64,000 nucleotides of DNA, taken from positions 1 through 64,000 of the forward strand of contig CALDHM010000006.1 in assembly GCA_937941455.1 (NCBI GenBank), in the 5' to 3' direction. The position numbers and the translations under genes were made by a program. The notes beneath the pieces were generated by a model that saw nothing but the letters and a program-made list of their open reading frames with translations, did no database searches and was not told the origin of the DNA. How positions within the stretch are numbered: the stretch's first letter is position 1; every line of letters starts with the position of its first letter. Origin of the DNA: an uncultured Pirellulaceae bacterium (lineage in GTDB: Bacteria > Planctomycetota > Planctomycetia > Pirellulales > Pirellulaceae). Positions 36,835 to 45,584 of this stretch are shown in pieces.

Positions 36835-38007
36835 ATGACCAAAGCTTTTGTAGTTGCCGGAGCCCGCACGCCAATCGGGTCCTACTTGGGAGGTTTCGCC
36901 GGGATGTCCGCTACGGACTTGGGAGCGGTCGCCGTCCGCGGCGCGCTGGAACGCTCCAGCTTGACCCCCGCGCAAATCGACGAAGTGATTATGGGGAACG
37001 TGGTGTCGGCTGGCGTCGGACAAGCGCCGGCGCGGCAAGCGGCACTCAAGGCGGGATTGCCTCCCACCGTTCCTTGCGTGACAGTCAACAAGGTCTGCGG
37101 GTCGGGGCTGAAGGCCGTGATGCTGGCCTCGCAAGCGATCCGCTGCGGCGACGCCTCGGCGATCATCGCCGGCGGCATGGAAAACATGTCGGCCGCTCCG
37201 CACCTCGTCCGCGGGATGCGATCGGGCATCAAGCTTGGCGACGGCCAGCTGACCGACGCGATGGTACACGACGGATTGACGTGCGCCTTCGAAAGTTGCC
37301 ATATGGGCATGCATGCCGAACATGTATCTCGGAGCTACGGCGTGAGCCGCGAAGATCAAGATCGCTTTTCGGCCCAAAGCCAACAACGGGCCGGCAAGGC
37401 TGCAGCCGCCGGCATTTTCGCCGATGAAATCGTCCCCGTCGAAATCAAAGAACGAAAAGGGACGCGGCAGGTCACGGCCGACGAGGGAGTTCGCCCCGAC
37501 ACCACCGCCGAGACCTTGGCCGGACTCCGGCCGGTGTTCGAAAAAGCGGGGACGGTAACCGCTGGCAACGCCTCGACGCTCAGTGACGGGGCAGCTGCGG
37601 TCGTCGTCGTAAACGAAACACTGGCCGCCTCAATGCCTATGAAATTCGAAATTTTGGCCAGTTATACCTCAGGGACCGAACCCCGCGACTTGTTCATCGC
37701 TCCCGTGTTCGCCGTGCGCGGAGCACTCGAAAAGGCGCGGCTGACGATCGGCGATGTCGATTTGTTCGAAATCAACGAGGCCTTCGCCAGCCAAATGGTG
37801 GCTTGTATCCGCGAATTGGGTATCTCCGAAGATAAGACCAATATCCATGGGGGGGGGATTTCGCTAGGGCACCCGATCGGTGCCAGCGGTGCCCGGGTTT
37901 TGGTATCGCTGATGTACGCCCTGCGCCGCACGAACGGGCGAATCGGGGTCGCTAGCCTTTGCCTCGGGGGGGGCAACGCAGTGGCGATGGTGATCCGCAA
38001 GAGTTGA
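36835..38007 (+). CDS. Acetyl-CoA C-acetyltransferase (thiolase)
   Basis: The 390-residue thiolase has the acyl-accepting Cys88 in VNKVCGSGLKAVM, His346 in SLGHPIGASGARV and Cys376 in ASLCLGGGNAVAM. INEAFASQMVACIREL and GNASTLSDGAAAVVV are also family blocks. It condenses or cleaves acetoacetyl-CoA. No other beta-oxidation or PHB gene is adjacent, so the pathway is open. G9 and G8 tracts encode the two Gly-rich loops near the C-terminus. Confidence 0.93.
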   Translation: MTKAFVVAGARTPIGSYLGGFAGMSATDLGAVAVRGALERSSLTPAQIDEVIMGNVVSAGVGQAPARQAALKAGLPPTVPCVTVNKVCGSGLKAVMLASQAIRCGDASAIIAGGMENMSAAPHLVRGMRSGIKLGDGQLTDAMVHDGLTCAFESCHMGMHAEHVSRSYGVSREDQDRFSAQSQQRAGKAAAAGIFADEIVPVEIKERKGTRQVTADEGVRPDTTAETLAGLRPVFEKAGTVTAGNASTLSDGAAAVVVVNETLAASMPMKFEILASYTSGTEPRDLFIAPVFAVRGALEKARLTIGDVDLFEINEAFASQMVACIRELGISEDKTNIHGGGISLGHPIGASGARVLVSLMYALRRTNGRIGVASLCLGGGNAVAMVIRKS

Positions 38008-38059
38008 TATCTTGACTGGCAAGTCACTGATTGGGCACAGCGCCCAGAAAGTCTCAGCC

Positions 38060-39424
38060 ATGCGCCTACTCGATCTGTTTCGAATCCGTTTCCGGCTGAC
38101 TGATGGCTCTAGGATTGGCTCGTGGATTCTCACGGGGCTATTTTCTGTCACCTTCTTCGGCCATGGCAGCTTAGCCGGTCAGACTGTTGAAACCCCGGCG
38201 GCCTGGACCGAATTCCGCGGCCCAGCCGGTCGAGGCTTGACCGCCGCGCGGCAAATCCCGCAGACTTGGACCTCTGAACAAATCGCTTGGCGCACGGAAT
38301 TGCGCGGGCGAGGTTGGTCCTCCCCCGTCCTTGCCGACGAGCAAATCTGGTTCACCACCGCCATCGAACACAAATCCGGGGAACGGGTCAGTCGCATCGA
38401 GTTGCTGGCCCAAGCCCTGGATCGCCGCACCGGAAGCTTGCTGCACGAGGTATCCCTGTTCGAGGTCGATTCCCCCCCTCCCTTGCACGCCCGCAACAGT
38501 TATGCCTCGCCAACGCCGGTCATTGCCGGCGACGTGGTGGTCTGCAGTTTCGGAGCGATGGGGCTGGCCACTATTGATCGCCACTCAGGCGATGTCTTGT
38601 GGCGCAACGACACCCTCCGCATCGACCACGAAACGGGCCCGGGATCATCACCCATCGTTGTGAGCGATCGCATCTTTCTCAATTACGATGGGACCGATCG
38701 GCAGTTCGTGGCAGCCTTCGATTTGCGTTCGGGCCGAACGCTATGGACCACCAAACGCTCGGGCAAATTACACGAGGTCGGGATGTATCAAAAAGCCTTC
38801 AGCACCCCGCAGATCTGGCATAGTCCCGCCGGGCCGCAACTGATTAGCGCGGGAGCGAATTGGGTGTATGCCTACGAACCGGAAACCGGTCGAGAATTGT
38901 GGAAAATCAGCTACGATCGCCTAGGATTTTCCAACGTGCCGCGTCCCTTGCTCGAAGGGAATCGCTTGTATGTCTGCACCGGCTTCATGCAGTCGATGTT
39001 GCAGGCGTATCAACTGCCGGGCGACGGTCGCGCGGAACCGCAACGGTTGTGGCAAGTCGAACGCGGCGGGCCCACGATCCCCTCGCCGATTTTAGTGGAC
39101 GGTCTGATCGTGATGATCAGCGACGAAGGAATCCTCAGTTGCGTCGATGCCCAATCCGGACAAGTCTATTGGACCGAACGCTTAAAAGGCGCGTTTGCCG
39201 CCTCCCCGATCTTGATCGAAGACACGATTTGGCTCTGCAACGACCAAGGGCGCATTTATCGGGTACGACCCGGCAAGACCTTCGAACTACTGGGTACCAA
39301 CGAGGTCGGGGAACAAATCATGGCCACTCCGGCCGCGATCGATCGGGACTTGATCATTCGCACCAAAACCGGAGTCTTCTGCGTTCGTGGCTCCCGTCCC
39401 TCCAGCGGGGAAGGTGGGCGCTAA
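38060..39424 (+). CDS. PQQ-like beta-propeller repeat protein, exported
   Basis: From ATG 38060 the protein is 454 residues with an N-terminal signal or anchor (SWILTGLFSVTFFGHGSLAG). Propeller blades follow with typical planctomycete motifs: TEFRGPAGRGLTAARQIPQT, GWSSPVLADEQIWFTTA, GDVLWRNDTLRIDHETGPGS and GQVYWTERLKGAFAASPIL. PQQ_2-type propellers of this kind are common in this phylum, and most lack known enzymatic activity. It starts 52 bp after the thiolase. A TTG at 38012 would lengthen it. Confidence 0.85.
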   Translation: MRLLDLFRIRFRLTDGSRIGSWILTGLFSVTFFGHGSLAGQTVETPAAWTEFRGPAGRGLTAARQIPQTWTSEQIAWRTELRGRGWSSPVLADEQIWFTTAIEHKSGERVSRIELLAQALDRRTGSLLHEVSLFEVDSPPPLHARNSYASPTPVIAGDVVVCSFGAMGLATIDRHSGDVLWRNDTLRIDHETGPGSSPIVVSDRIFLNYDGTDRQFVAAFDLRSGRTLWTTKRSGKLHEVGMYQKAFSTPQIWHSPAGPQLISAGANWVYAYEPETGRELWKISYDRLGFSNVPRPLLEGNRLYVCTGFMQSMLQAYQLPGDGRAEPQRLWQVERGGPTIPSPILVDGLIVMISDEGILSCVDAQSGQVYWTERLKGAFAASPILIEDTIWLCNDQGRIYRVRPGKTFELLGTNEVGEQIMATPAAIDRDLIIRTKTGVFCVRGSRPSSGEGGR

Positions 39425-40070
39425 AAAAGGGTAAGCGAAATTCACCGACCCGCAGCAGTTCCAACACCTTCGGCAAAAAGCTGCCGCTAGACTTCGTTCC
39501 AAAACCATCAGCCGGCAGGCGCTCGCGTCCGCTTTTCCGGAGAACTGCGAATGACTGCCCCGAGGCTAAACAACAAAAAAACAACAAAAACAACAAAAAG
39601 GACAGGCATTTTTTGTGAGAGGGAGGGCGATTTGGCAACCCAAACCATTAAAAACGTGCATGATTTGCCGACTGGCAAGAGGCCTAAGGCGGCGGCAATA
39701 GTCCAGCTAGTCCGCTATACAAGAAAATTACCGGCAGGGACAGTCTCGACGGCTGTGGCACGAGCGTCATCGGTAACCCAACAGGCAGTGGCAGCAGCGG
39801 CGGTTGGTTCGCCTATGCCCATCGCAACGTCAAGCAGACTCGCTAAGGCTCGTTCATCGCCAGCCCGACCGATGTCACCAACCCCGTGCTGGCCGACGGC
39901 AAGATCGCCTTCGATACCGTCGTCGGCGAAATGACCGGCACCAAGAGCGGGTAGTAGTGCACCACCGTCTGGCAACGGTGGCTACCTCGGCTGTCCCGCC
40001 ACGACGTTGGCTGTCACACCAATATCATGGCGTTTTACATCGACTGCCGCGTTTGCAAGCCACGACGTCG
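39425..40070. other. Gene-free region with A-rich tract and a broken ORF
   Basis: An A/AAC-rich low-complexity tract lies at 39568-39599. A plus-strand frame from 39688 to 39954 has one internal TAA (39844) and reads protein-like pieces such as GWFAYAHRNVKQTR and ASPTDVTNPVLADGKIAFDT. I do not recognise the family. It looks like a decayed gene fragment. Confidence 0.4.
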
Positions 40071-40812
40071 TTACGCTGCTTGGTTGGAGGCGAACTGTTG
40101 GTCATTACCGCGGGGTTGAGGTTGACGAATTTCCTGAATTAGTTCCCTGATGGCGGCCCAGAGCAAAGGCCGTACGATGCAACGATACGGATGATTGCTG
40201 GGCAGTTGTTTCATCAAGCGGCGATGAGCCGTGCCCAAATTGTGGTAGGTTAGCCCTGGAAAAAGATGATGGAGCCCATGATACCGCAGGCCGACGGGGC
40301 AAATCGCCAGCGTGAAAGGATCTCTCGCGGCGATATCCGTGGAATCGAGCATTTGATCGTCGAGGGTCATCGCTTCGCCATCGCTACTGTAGCGATGAGC
40401 GGCTAAGGTGCGAATATGATTCAGCTTGAGCGTGCCAGCGGCAGGTATTCGCCATCAGCTTCGGTCCCATAATGGCGTATGTTATGGTGGTCACGGTGCG
40501 ATTCATAATAGAAAGACGGCAACAACATCGGAATGCCGGCCAACAAATTCCAGGTCAGTTTGAATCCAGGCAACTCTCGATCCTAATGATGGCTGATCTC
40601 GTGCATGAACCGGCTGGCACGGCAGAGGGCAATGATCGCCACAAGGTAAAACAAGAGATTAGCGAGCAAGGGGAATTCCTGCTGGATCAGCAGACTAGCC
40701 GCGGCGTACCCAATGGAAACACTTGCTAAAAATCCCCCCAATAAATCCAGGGCCGCGGTTCAAACAAATCGCTTACCAATGTCCGTGCTTCTTTGTATCC
40801 AAGTGTGGCCAT
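40071..40812 (-). pseudogene. Fatty acid desaturase pseudogene
   Basis: Starting at ATG 40812 (GGGGAG upstream), the frame reads MATLGYKEARTLVSDLFEPR then PWIYWG. It is lost at a G6 run (40734-40739), and one more G would restore it. The His-boxes are all present in pieces: FMHEISHH, SHRDHHNIRHYGTEADGEYL and GLRYHGLHHLFPG. An in-frame TAG (40583-40585) follows the first box. A frame change and apparent loss of roughly 100 residues occur near 40428-40438. With three separate lesions it is a true pseudogene. The ancestral enzyme would have been a membrane di-iron acyl desaturase. Confidence 0.85.
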
Positions 40813-41314
40813 TGCCTGCTCCCCAACTTGAATTTGAAGTGTCGTTAATACGGTTTTCTACAGTTTTGCACATCCTATTATGGGTATCCGGTCCACAGTT
40901 GAATGGATCATGGGACCTCCCTCCAACCAATCGGCTGCACTCCAACAAATGTTTTTGCGATGTTTTCGTAAAGGACGGTTGTGCTGGCTAGAGTTGGCTC
41001 ACGCATCTTTCCAAGCGTTGCATTCAATAACGGTTATTTCGACTAGGCAGTTTACGCGGCTGCCAATAGCAGGCCCGACGGCCCCCCGACGGATCGTCGT
41101 GGGCCGCCGCAAACTACCTCGCTGCCAGGAAATTTTCACGCTAAATTTGGTGGGCGCGACGACGACCATCGTCATCGGTTGGCGGGCACTAACCGTCCTT
41201 CGCAACCACAGACTGATCCGCCACGATGGTCAAGCTTCCGCCACCGGTCGCTGCGAGGAACGTAGTGTTTCGGAACGTGATTTTGTTAGTAGCAACTTCG
41301 GGTCGTACTCTGCC
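40813..41314. other. Gene-free region
   Basis: No coding region or RNA gene was recognised in these 500 bases. The long plus-strand frame overlapping 40880-41476 has no recognisable motif and runs antisense into the rhodanese gene. Confidence 0.4.
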
Positions 41315-41827
41315 CTATTTGACCGGTCGATATTCCTCGGGCAACTTTTCGGAGGCTCCGTTGGTGTGTACTCGTTGGGTTGCCTGCCCGTCCGGCGTCA
41401 CCAGCGGCAGCTTGGCGCGGCACCAGCCGATGATACTTTCCCGGAAGTTAATGACTTGATAGCCCTTGGCCGCTAACTGCTCCGCGTATCGCGAACTCCG
41501 GCCACCGAGTGTGCAGTAAGGAATCACTGTCATGCTGGCGTAAGCGTTGATATTTTTTTCGAATTCCGATTTGGGGATTGCGCCCGGGATCATCGAGACG
41601 CGGTATTCAGCCGGTTCGCGCACGTCGACGATGACGAAATTAGCCGGCGCGGGCGCGGTGCCAGCCTGCCGGGCATCCTCGACTTGCTGCGCTCGCTGCT
41701 GCACCAGTTGGTACAACTCGTTGGCTGAAATTTCCCCGACCTTCGGTGCCCGCTGGGCGTGGGTCGTCGCAGCGGGAACCCCAGATACTAGGGCGGCGAA
41801 GACCATCAAAACAATGTTGCGGCTCAT
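41315..41827 (-). CDS. Secreted rhodanese-like domain protein
   Basis: From ATG 41827 (AAAGGAAGAAG upstream) the protein is 170 residues. A cleavable signal (VLMVFAALVSGVPAATTHA) precedes one rhodanese domain with FVIVDVREPAEYRVSMIPGA and the catalytic-loop Cys in VIPYCTLGGRSSRYAEQLA. Rhodaneses transfer sulfane sulfur or act as persulfide sensors. Here the domain should be periplasmic. It diverges from an ECF sigma gene. Confidence 0.88.
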   Translation of the reverse strand: MSRNIVLMVFAALVSGVPAATTHAQRAPKVGEISANELYQLVQQRAQQVEDARQAGTAPAPANFVIVDVREPAEYRVSMIPGAIPKSEFEKNINAYASMTVIPYCTLGGRSSRYAEQLAAKGYQVINFRESIIGWCRAKLPLVTPDGQATQRVHTNGASEKLPEEYRPVK

Positions 41828-42149
41828 TAATCTTCTTCCTTTAATCGGTCTGTTCAATTTAGACCACGACTCCATGGTCCGCGTGACATGCCTGATCCGT
41901 GACCGAGTTGCTCGTTACAAAAAATTTTTTGGAATTGAGTCTCTTGATCGAGAGACCATCCCATGTCGATTCCTTGCCGATAGCTGTTGGTTGATCGGAA
42001 CGTCGCCACGAAAACGCCGTCCCAGCAGCGAGCGGTACTGGCGGAAATAGGTTTGGTTGCGATTGTTCGTTGACTGCGTTAAGCTTGAGGATCCGTAGAA
42101 AGTCCTTTTAGGGACGCGGCAAACCCTGTTAAAATCTGTGCATCCGCTG
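41828..42149. other. Divergent promoter region of rhodanese and ECF sigma genes
   Basis: The 322-bp gap carries A6T6 (41919-41930) and a near-perfect 18-bp palindrome (41939-41956). I could not place -35/-10 boxes with confidence. Confidence 0.4.
41939..41956. promoter_or_regulatory. 18-bp palindrome, candidate operator
   Basis: GTCTCTTGATCGAGAGAC is symmetric at 16 of 18 positions. It lies 112 bp before the rhodanese start and just after an A6T6 tract, in a divergent promoter region. That placement and symmetry suit binding of a dimeric regulator, but no regulator gene other than the sigma factor is nearby. Confidence 0.35.
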
Positions 42150-42782
42150 ATGACGACGATCGAGCAGCAAACCGACGAGCAGTTGATTGCTTCCGCCGCG
42201 ACCGGAGATTTCGATGCGTTTCAGGAATTGGTGCAACGTTTTCAGGATCGGGTTTATGGAGTCGGTTTGCGAATCACGCGGAATCGCGCCGATGCGGAGG
42301 ACGTGACACAGCAGACGTTTCTCAGTTTGATCGAGCACATCGCTTCCTTTCGCGGGGAGTCGGCCGCGGCTGGGTGGATTTTGCGGATTGCCACGAACCA
42401 TGCCCTCAAGCTGCTGCGGAAAAAGAAGGGCTTACCGACGGTATCGTATACGGCTGCGTCGGCTGACGAGGACAGTTACGCCTCGCTGCCCCATCCCGAT
42501 TACATCGCCCAGTGGAAGGACACCCCGGATGCCCTTGCCCAGCGAGCGGAGGTGCGGCAGAAGGTAGAGCAAGCTCTCGATGAACTGGACGACAAATACC
42601 GACTCGTCTTCATTTTGCGGGACATTCAAGAACTGTCGGTGCGGGAAACGGCCGAAGCCTTGGGAATTTCCGAATCAAATGTCAAGGTACGTTTGCTGCG
42701 AGCGCGGCTGATGCTTCGCGAGCATTTGACGAAAGATTTCGGAGACGAGTCGACGCGGGTGTATCCGGATCACCGACACTGA
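42150..42782 (+). CDS. ECF RNA polymerase sigma factor
   Basis: The 210-residue protein has region 2 (FQDRVYGVGLRITRNRADAE, DVTQQTFLSLIEH, FRGESAAAGWILRIATNHAL) and region 4 (ELDDKYRLVFILRDIQELSV, RETAEALGISESNVKVRLLR). This is the sigma-E/RpoE-like ECF layout. ATG 42150 is preferred over GTG 42138. A small zf-HC2-type protein gene follows at 42937, making a likely sigma / anti-sigma pair. Confidence 0.93.
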   Translation: MTTIEQQTDEQLIASAATGDFDAFQELVQRFQDRVYGVGLRITRNRADAEDVTQQTFLSLIEHIASFRGESAAAGWILRIATNHALKLLRKKKGLPTVSYTAASADEDSYASLPHPDYIAQWKDTPDALAQRAEVRQKVEQALDELDDKYRLVFILRDIQELSVRETAEALGISESNVKVRLLRARLMLREHLTKDFGDESTRVYPDHRH

Positions 42783-42936
42783 TGTTTTTTGTAACTTTTT
42801 CGGGGAGACGCATATCAATCACCGTGAGCGAGTCGCGGCATTCGACTGTATTGGAATGGCGACGCGAGCTTGCCGCGAGCTGTGTTGGCGGTAACTTTTG
42901 AATCGATGGTACCGCTTTTTTTGGGGACAAGCACCG

Positions 42937-43191
42937 ATGACTTGCGAAGAACTGCTGAAAGCACTCAATGAGTACGTGGATGGGACCCTCGACCTGACCC
43001 AGGCCGATTGCGAGAGGTTCGCTGCGCATTTATCGGGTTGCAATCCATGCCAGATCGTGGTCGATAATATTCGCGGCACCATTCAATTGTTTCGCGCCGG
43101 TGTCCCCTTTCCGCTGCCTGCTGAGTTTCAAAGCCGCTTGCAGGGAGCGTTGCGTGAACGTTGGCGCGAGAAGTTCGGGGCCTCGGCGTAG
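42937..43191 (+). CDS. Zinc-finger anti-sigma factor (zf-HC2-like)
   Basis: The 84-residue protein begins MTCEELLKALNEYVDGTLD and has the zinc-binding H-x3-C-x2-C motif in FAAHLSGCNPCQIVVDN, together with the early Cys. This matches anti-sigma domains that bind the ECF sigma upstream. No membrane helix is present, so it is a cytosolic, possibly redox-sensing form. GGGGACAAGC upstream supports ATG 42937; a TTG at 42898 is possible. Confidence 0.85.
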   Translation: MTCEELLKALNEYVDGTLDLTQADCERFAAHLSGCNPCQIVVDNIRGTIQLFRAGVPFPLPAEFQSRLQGALRERWREKFGASA

Positions 43192-43446
43192 AGTCGTCGT
43201 GCTGTGGCGTTCCGCAGAGCGACGGTTGTAACCTTTGAACGCCTAAAGGGTCAAACTGTCAGAGTTTTCGCGAACGCGTTGTCTCGCGGTTTGAGTTGTG
43301 ACTGAAAATTGGGGACTTATCCGAGAAACCAAGCCTTGCCAACACGGCAGGGATAATCGCTGTGGTCTAAGGATACGTTCAAGATCAGCTGAGGTGGATT
43401 GATCTCGATGAAGGGTCCGGTGCCATCTCCTACTGGAGGTTCGACC
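43192..43446. other. Short gap before the microprotein gene
   Basis: No gene was recognised. The frames crossing it on the minus strand lack motifs. It ends in the GGAGG ribosome-binding site (43435-43439) of the next small gene. Confidence 0.35.
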
Positions 43447-43536
43447 GTGTATGAGTTTTTGATCATCTTGGCAGTGATCGGGTTGTGGTTCGCACTGCAA
43501 TTGTGGATCCTACCGAGCCTGGGCGTCCCGACGTGA
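43447..43536 (+). CDS. 29-residue single-helix membrane microprotein
   Basis: GTG 43447 opens a frame of 29 codons whose product is nearly all one transmembrane helix (YEFLIILAVIGLWFALQLWI) ending LPSLGVPT. A good Shine-Dalgarno (GGAGG, 43435-43439) lies 7 nt upstream. Short proteins with a similar LPxLGV C-terminus occur in other planctomycetes as far as I recall. An in-frame ATG at 43408 would add 13 residues without its own ribosome site. Function unknown. Confidence 0.6.
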   Translation: MYEFLIILAVIGLWFALQLWILPSLGVPT

Positions 43537-44053
43537 ATGAGCGGCCAATGCGGGCCGAGTTCGGCCCCCCAGCAACGCCAGACGACTGACATCAAGGCTA
43601 ATGATCCACTCGACCAAGCATCGGATCAAACTGACGGCGATTCCTAGTGCCTTGTCGAACTCCGAACCGGAAGTTGCGAGATTGGGCTTCGATCGTTCGT
43701 CGCAGGGAATTCCGCCGCTCATCCGACGGATGTACCAGGCCCTCTTTCTTGAAAGGAGGTGTTACCGACGGATGGATCCGGATCTCGGATGTGCCTGGCG
43801 TGGCCCTGGCGCCGGTTTGCTCAGGTCCAGCATGTCCGACTTCTCAAACGCAAGCCGACTCGATTGCCGGTTTCCTGGCAACTGGACTTCCAGGCTTCGC
43901 GATGCGCGTAGCGCATTTTGGATTTGCCGATAACCGCCCATCATTTGCTGACGGAGGGAGCCCCCCCCCTTGCATGGGCGGTGAGGTCGAGCTGGATTCT
44001 GTTATTTGGCTCGCCGAGATTCACCCACCCTTTGGATTGAAGGAACTGAACCC
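43537..44053. other. Gene-poor region before the TauE gene
   Basis: A perfect AAAGGAGGT (43752-43760) lies 12 nt before ATG 43772, which opens only a 54-codon frame of no recognised type. A C9 run occurs near 43971-43979. No gene is called. Confidence 0.35.
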
Positions 44054-45115
44054 GTGTGGACGATTGTCGGAGCATTATTGATTGGCCTGTTGTTGGGACT
44101 GCTCGGCTCTGGCGGTTCGATTTTGACGGTACCTGTCCTCGTTTATTTGCTTGGGCATGAAGCGAAGCCGGCGATTGCAGAATCCCTGGCGATTGTCGGC
44201 GGTATTTCGGCCGCGGGGGCGATTCCCTACGCAGCGGCGCGGCAGATCGATTGGCGGAATGCTTGGTTTTTCGGGATCCCTGGCATGATCGGGACCTACC
44301 TGGGAGCTGGGTTGGCTCATTATGTGGCTGCGGTCGTGCAATTGATTCTGTTTGCTGGAGTGATGCTCCTGGCGGCTTGGATGATGTTTCGCCAAAGCCC
44401 CCCCCCTGATGAAGCTTCGGAGGCCAATGGCTCCGATCATCGACATCCGCTGTGGAAAATCGTCGTTGAAGGACTGGTGGTGGGGATCATCACCGGTTTA
44501 GTCGGTGTCGGCGGAGGTTTTTTGATCATTCCGGCACTGGTCCTGTTGGGAGGCCTGCCGATGCGATTGGCCGTTGGAACGAGCCTGGTGGTGATCGCCA
44601 TTAAATCGTTTGTCGGCTTTTTGAAGTATCTCGATGTGCTGGCCGACAGCGGGCACCATCTCGATTGGATCACTGTCGCGTGGTTCATGGGGATCGGCAT
44701 CGCTGGGACGATTGCCGGTAAATCACTGGGGTCGTTGATGAACCAGAAGGCCCTCCAGAGAACCTTTGCTATTTTCTTGGTTATGATGGGTCTGTTTGTC
44801 TTCAGTCAAGAAGTCCCCAAACTTTTCGGCGCTAAAAAATTAACAGCAGGCACTGGCCAGCCAGCCTCGGTGGAGCCCACCACGAAAGCCGCTAGCGACC
44901 CAGCAATGGCTTCGGTCGCCAATCAGGCTGACCAACAGGAACAGGCTGTTGAACCGCAAGTCGCCAAGTTCGACATGCCACGAACCCCCAAGGATGCGCT
45001 ACAGGAACTCAAGGCTGGCAACGTCCGATTTCTCGAAGGCAAATTGATCAATCCGCACCGCGAATCGAATTACCGCGAATCGCTCTGCTTGAGACCCAAC
45101 ATCCATTTGCGGTGA
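44054..45115 (+). CDS. TauE/SafE-family permease, N-terminal half of a carbonic anhydrase fusion
   Basis: GTG 44054 (AAGGAA upstream) opens a frame of 353 codons. The first about 260 residues form a DUF81/TauE-type anion permease with duplicated Gly-rich motifs (LLGLLGSGGSILTVPVLVYL and ITGLVGVGGGFLIIPALVLL) and about eight helices. A low-complexity linker (about residues 265-315) leads into PKDALQELKAGNVRFLEG, which is the start of a beta-carbonic anhydrase. The frame is then lost and stops at 45115. TauE proteins move sulfite, sulfoacetate or other organic anions. The enzyme fused here suggests bicarbonate, which is inference. Confidence 0.8.
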   Translation: MWTIVGALLIGLLLGLLGSGGSILTVPVLVYLLGHEAKPAIAESLAIVGGISAAGAIPYAAARQIDWRNAWFFGIPGMIGTYLGAGLAHYVAAVVQLILFAGVMLLAAWMMFRQSPPPDEASEANGSDHRHPLWKIVVEGLVVGIITGLVGVGGGFLIIPALVLLGGLPMRLAVGTSLVVIAIKSFVGFLKYLDVLADSGHHLDWITVAWFMGIGIAGTIAGKSLGSLMNQKALQRTFAIFLVMMGLFVFSQEVPKLFGAKKLTAGTGQPASVEPTTKAASDPAMASVANQADQQEQAVEPQVAKFDMPRTPKDALQELKAGNVRFLEGKLINPHRESNYRESLCLRPNIHLR

Positions 45116-45584
45116 TTATTGGTTGCAGCGATTCTCGAGCGCCGCCCACAGTGATTTTCGATCAAGGTTTAGGGGATCTATTCATCATTCGCAATGCGGG
45201 CAACATCGTCGATACGGCGGTCCTGGCGAGTGCCGAATATGCCGTGCATTATTTGAAAACGAATCTAATCGTCGTGCTCGGTCATACTCACTGCGGCGCG
45301 ATCACGGCAGCGGTCGATCACGTGGGCGAAAATCGGGACAACCCGGACGATTTGCTCGAGTTGCTTCGCAGGCTGAACGACTCGATCCAGCCTCTGGAAG
45401 ATGCGCAACCGAGGTCTAAGCGAAGCGATGCGTGGGAACGGTCAACAACGTGCGATTCGGTGTCAAAACGTTAGCGGAAACCCACGATCTGTCCCGACAT
45501 TTAGCGGCCGGTGACATCTTGATCGTCGGCGCGGTTTATGACATTCATTCGGGTGCCGTTCATTTCCTTGACGAAAATCCGTGA
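45082..45584 (+). pseudogene. Beta-carbonic anhydrase half of the TauE fusion, two frameshifts
   Basis: After a -1 shift near 45082-45090 the reading resumes as AVIIGCSDSRAPPTVIFDQG, with the Cys-x-Asp-x-Arg zinc/catalytic site. NLIVVLGHTHCGAITAAVDH follows and provides His-x2-Cys. A second -1 shift near 45397-45440 moves to VNNVRFGVKTLAETHD and the normal C-terminus LIVGAVYDIHSGAVHFL, ending at TGA 45582. All catalytic residues survive, so the damage is recent, is read through by frameshifting, or is sequencing error. It runs 25 bp into the convergent CHAD gene. Confidence 0.75.

Noticed and set aside
39354-39638. Minus-strand frame with a hydrophobic stretch (FLLFLLFFCCL)
   Set aside because: The hydrophobic run is the translation of the A/AAC-rich tract on the other strand, with no other coding sign.
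40880-41476. 198-codon plus-strand frame
   Set aside because: It lacks motifs and runs antisense through the well-supported rhodanese gene.
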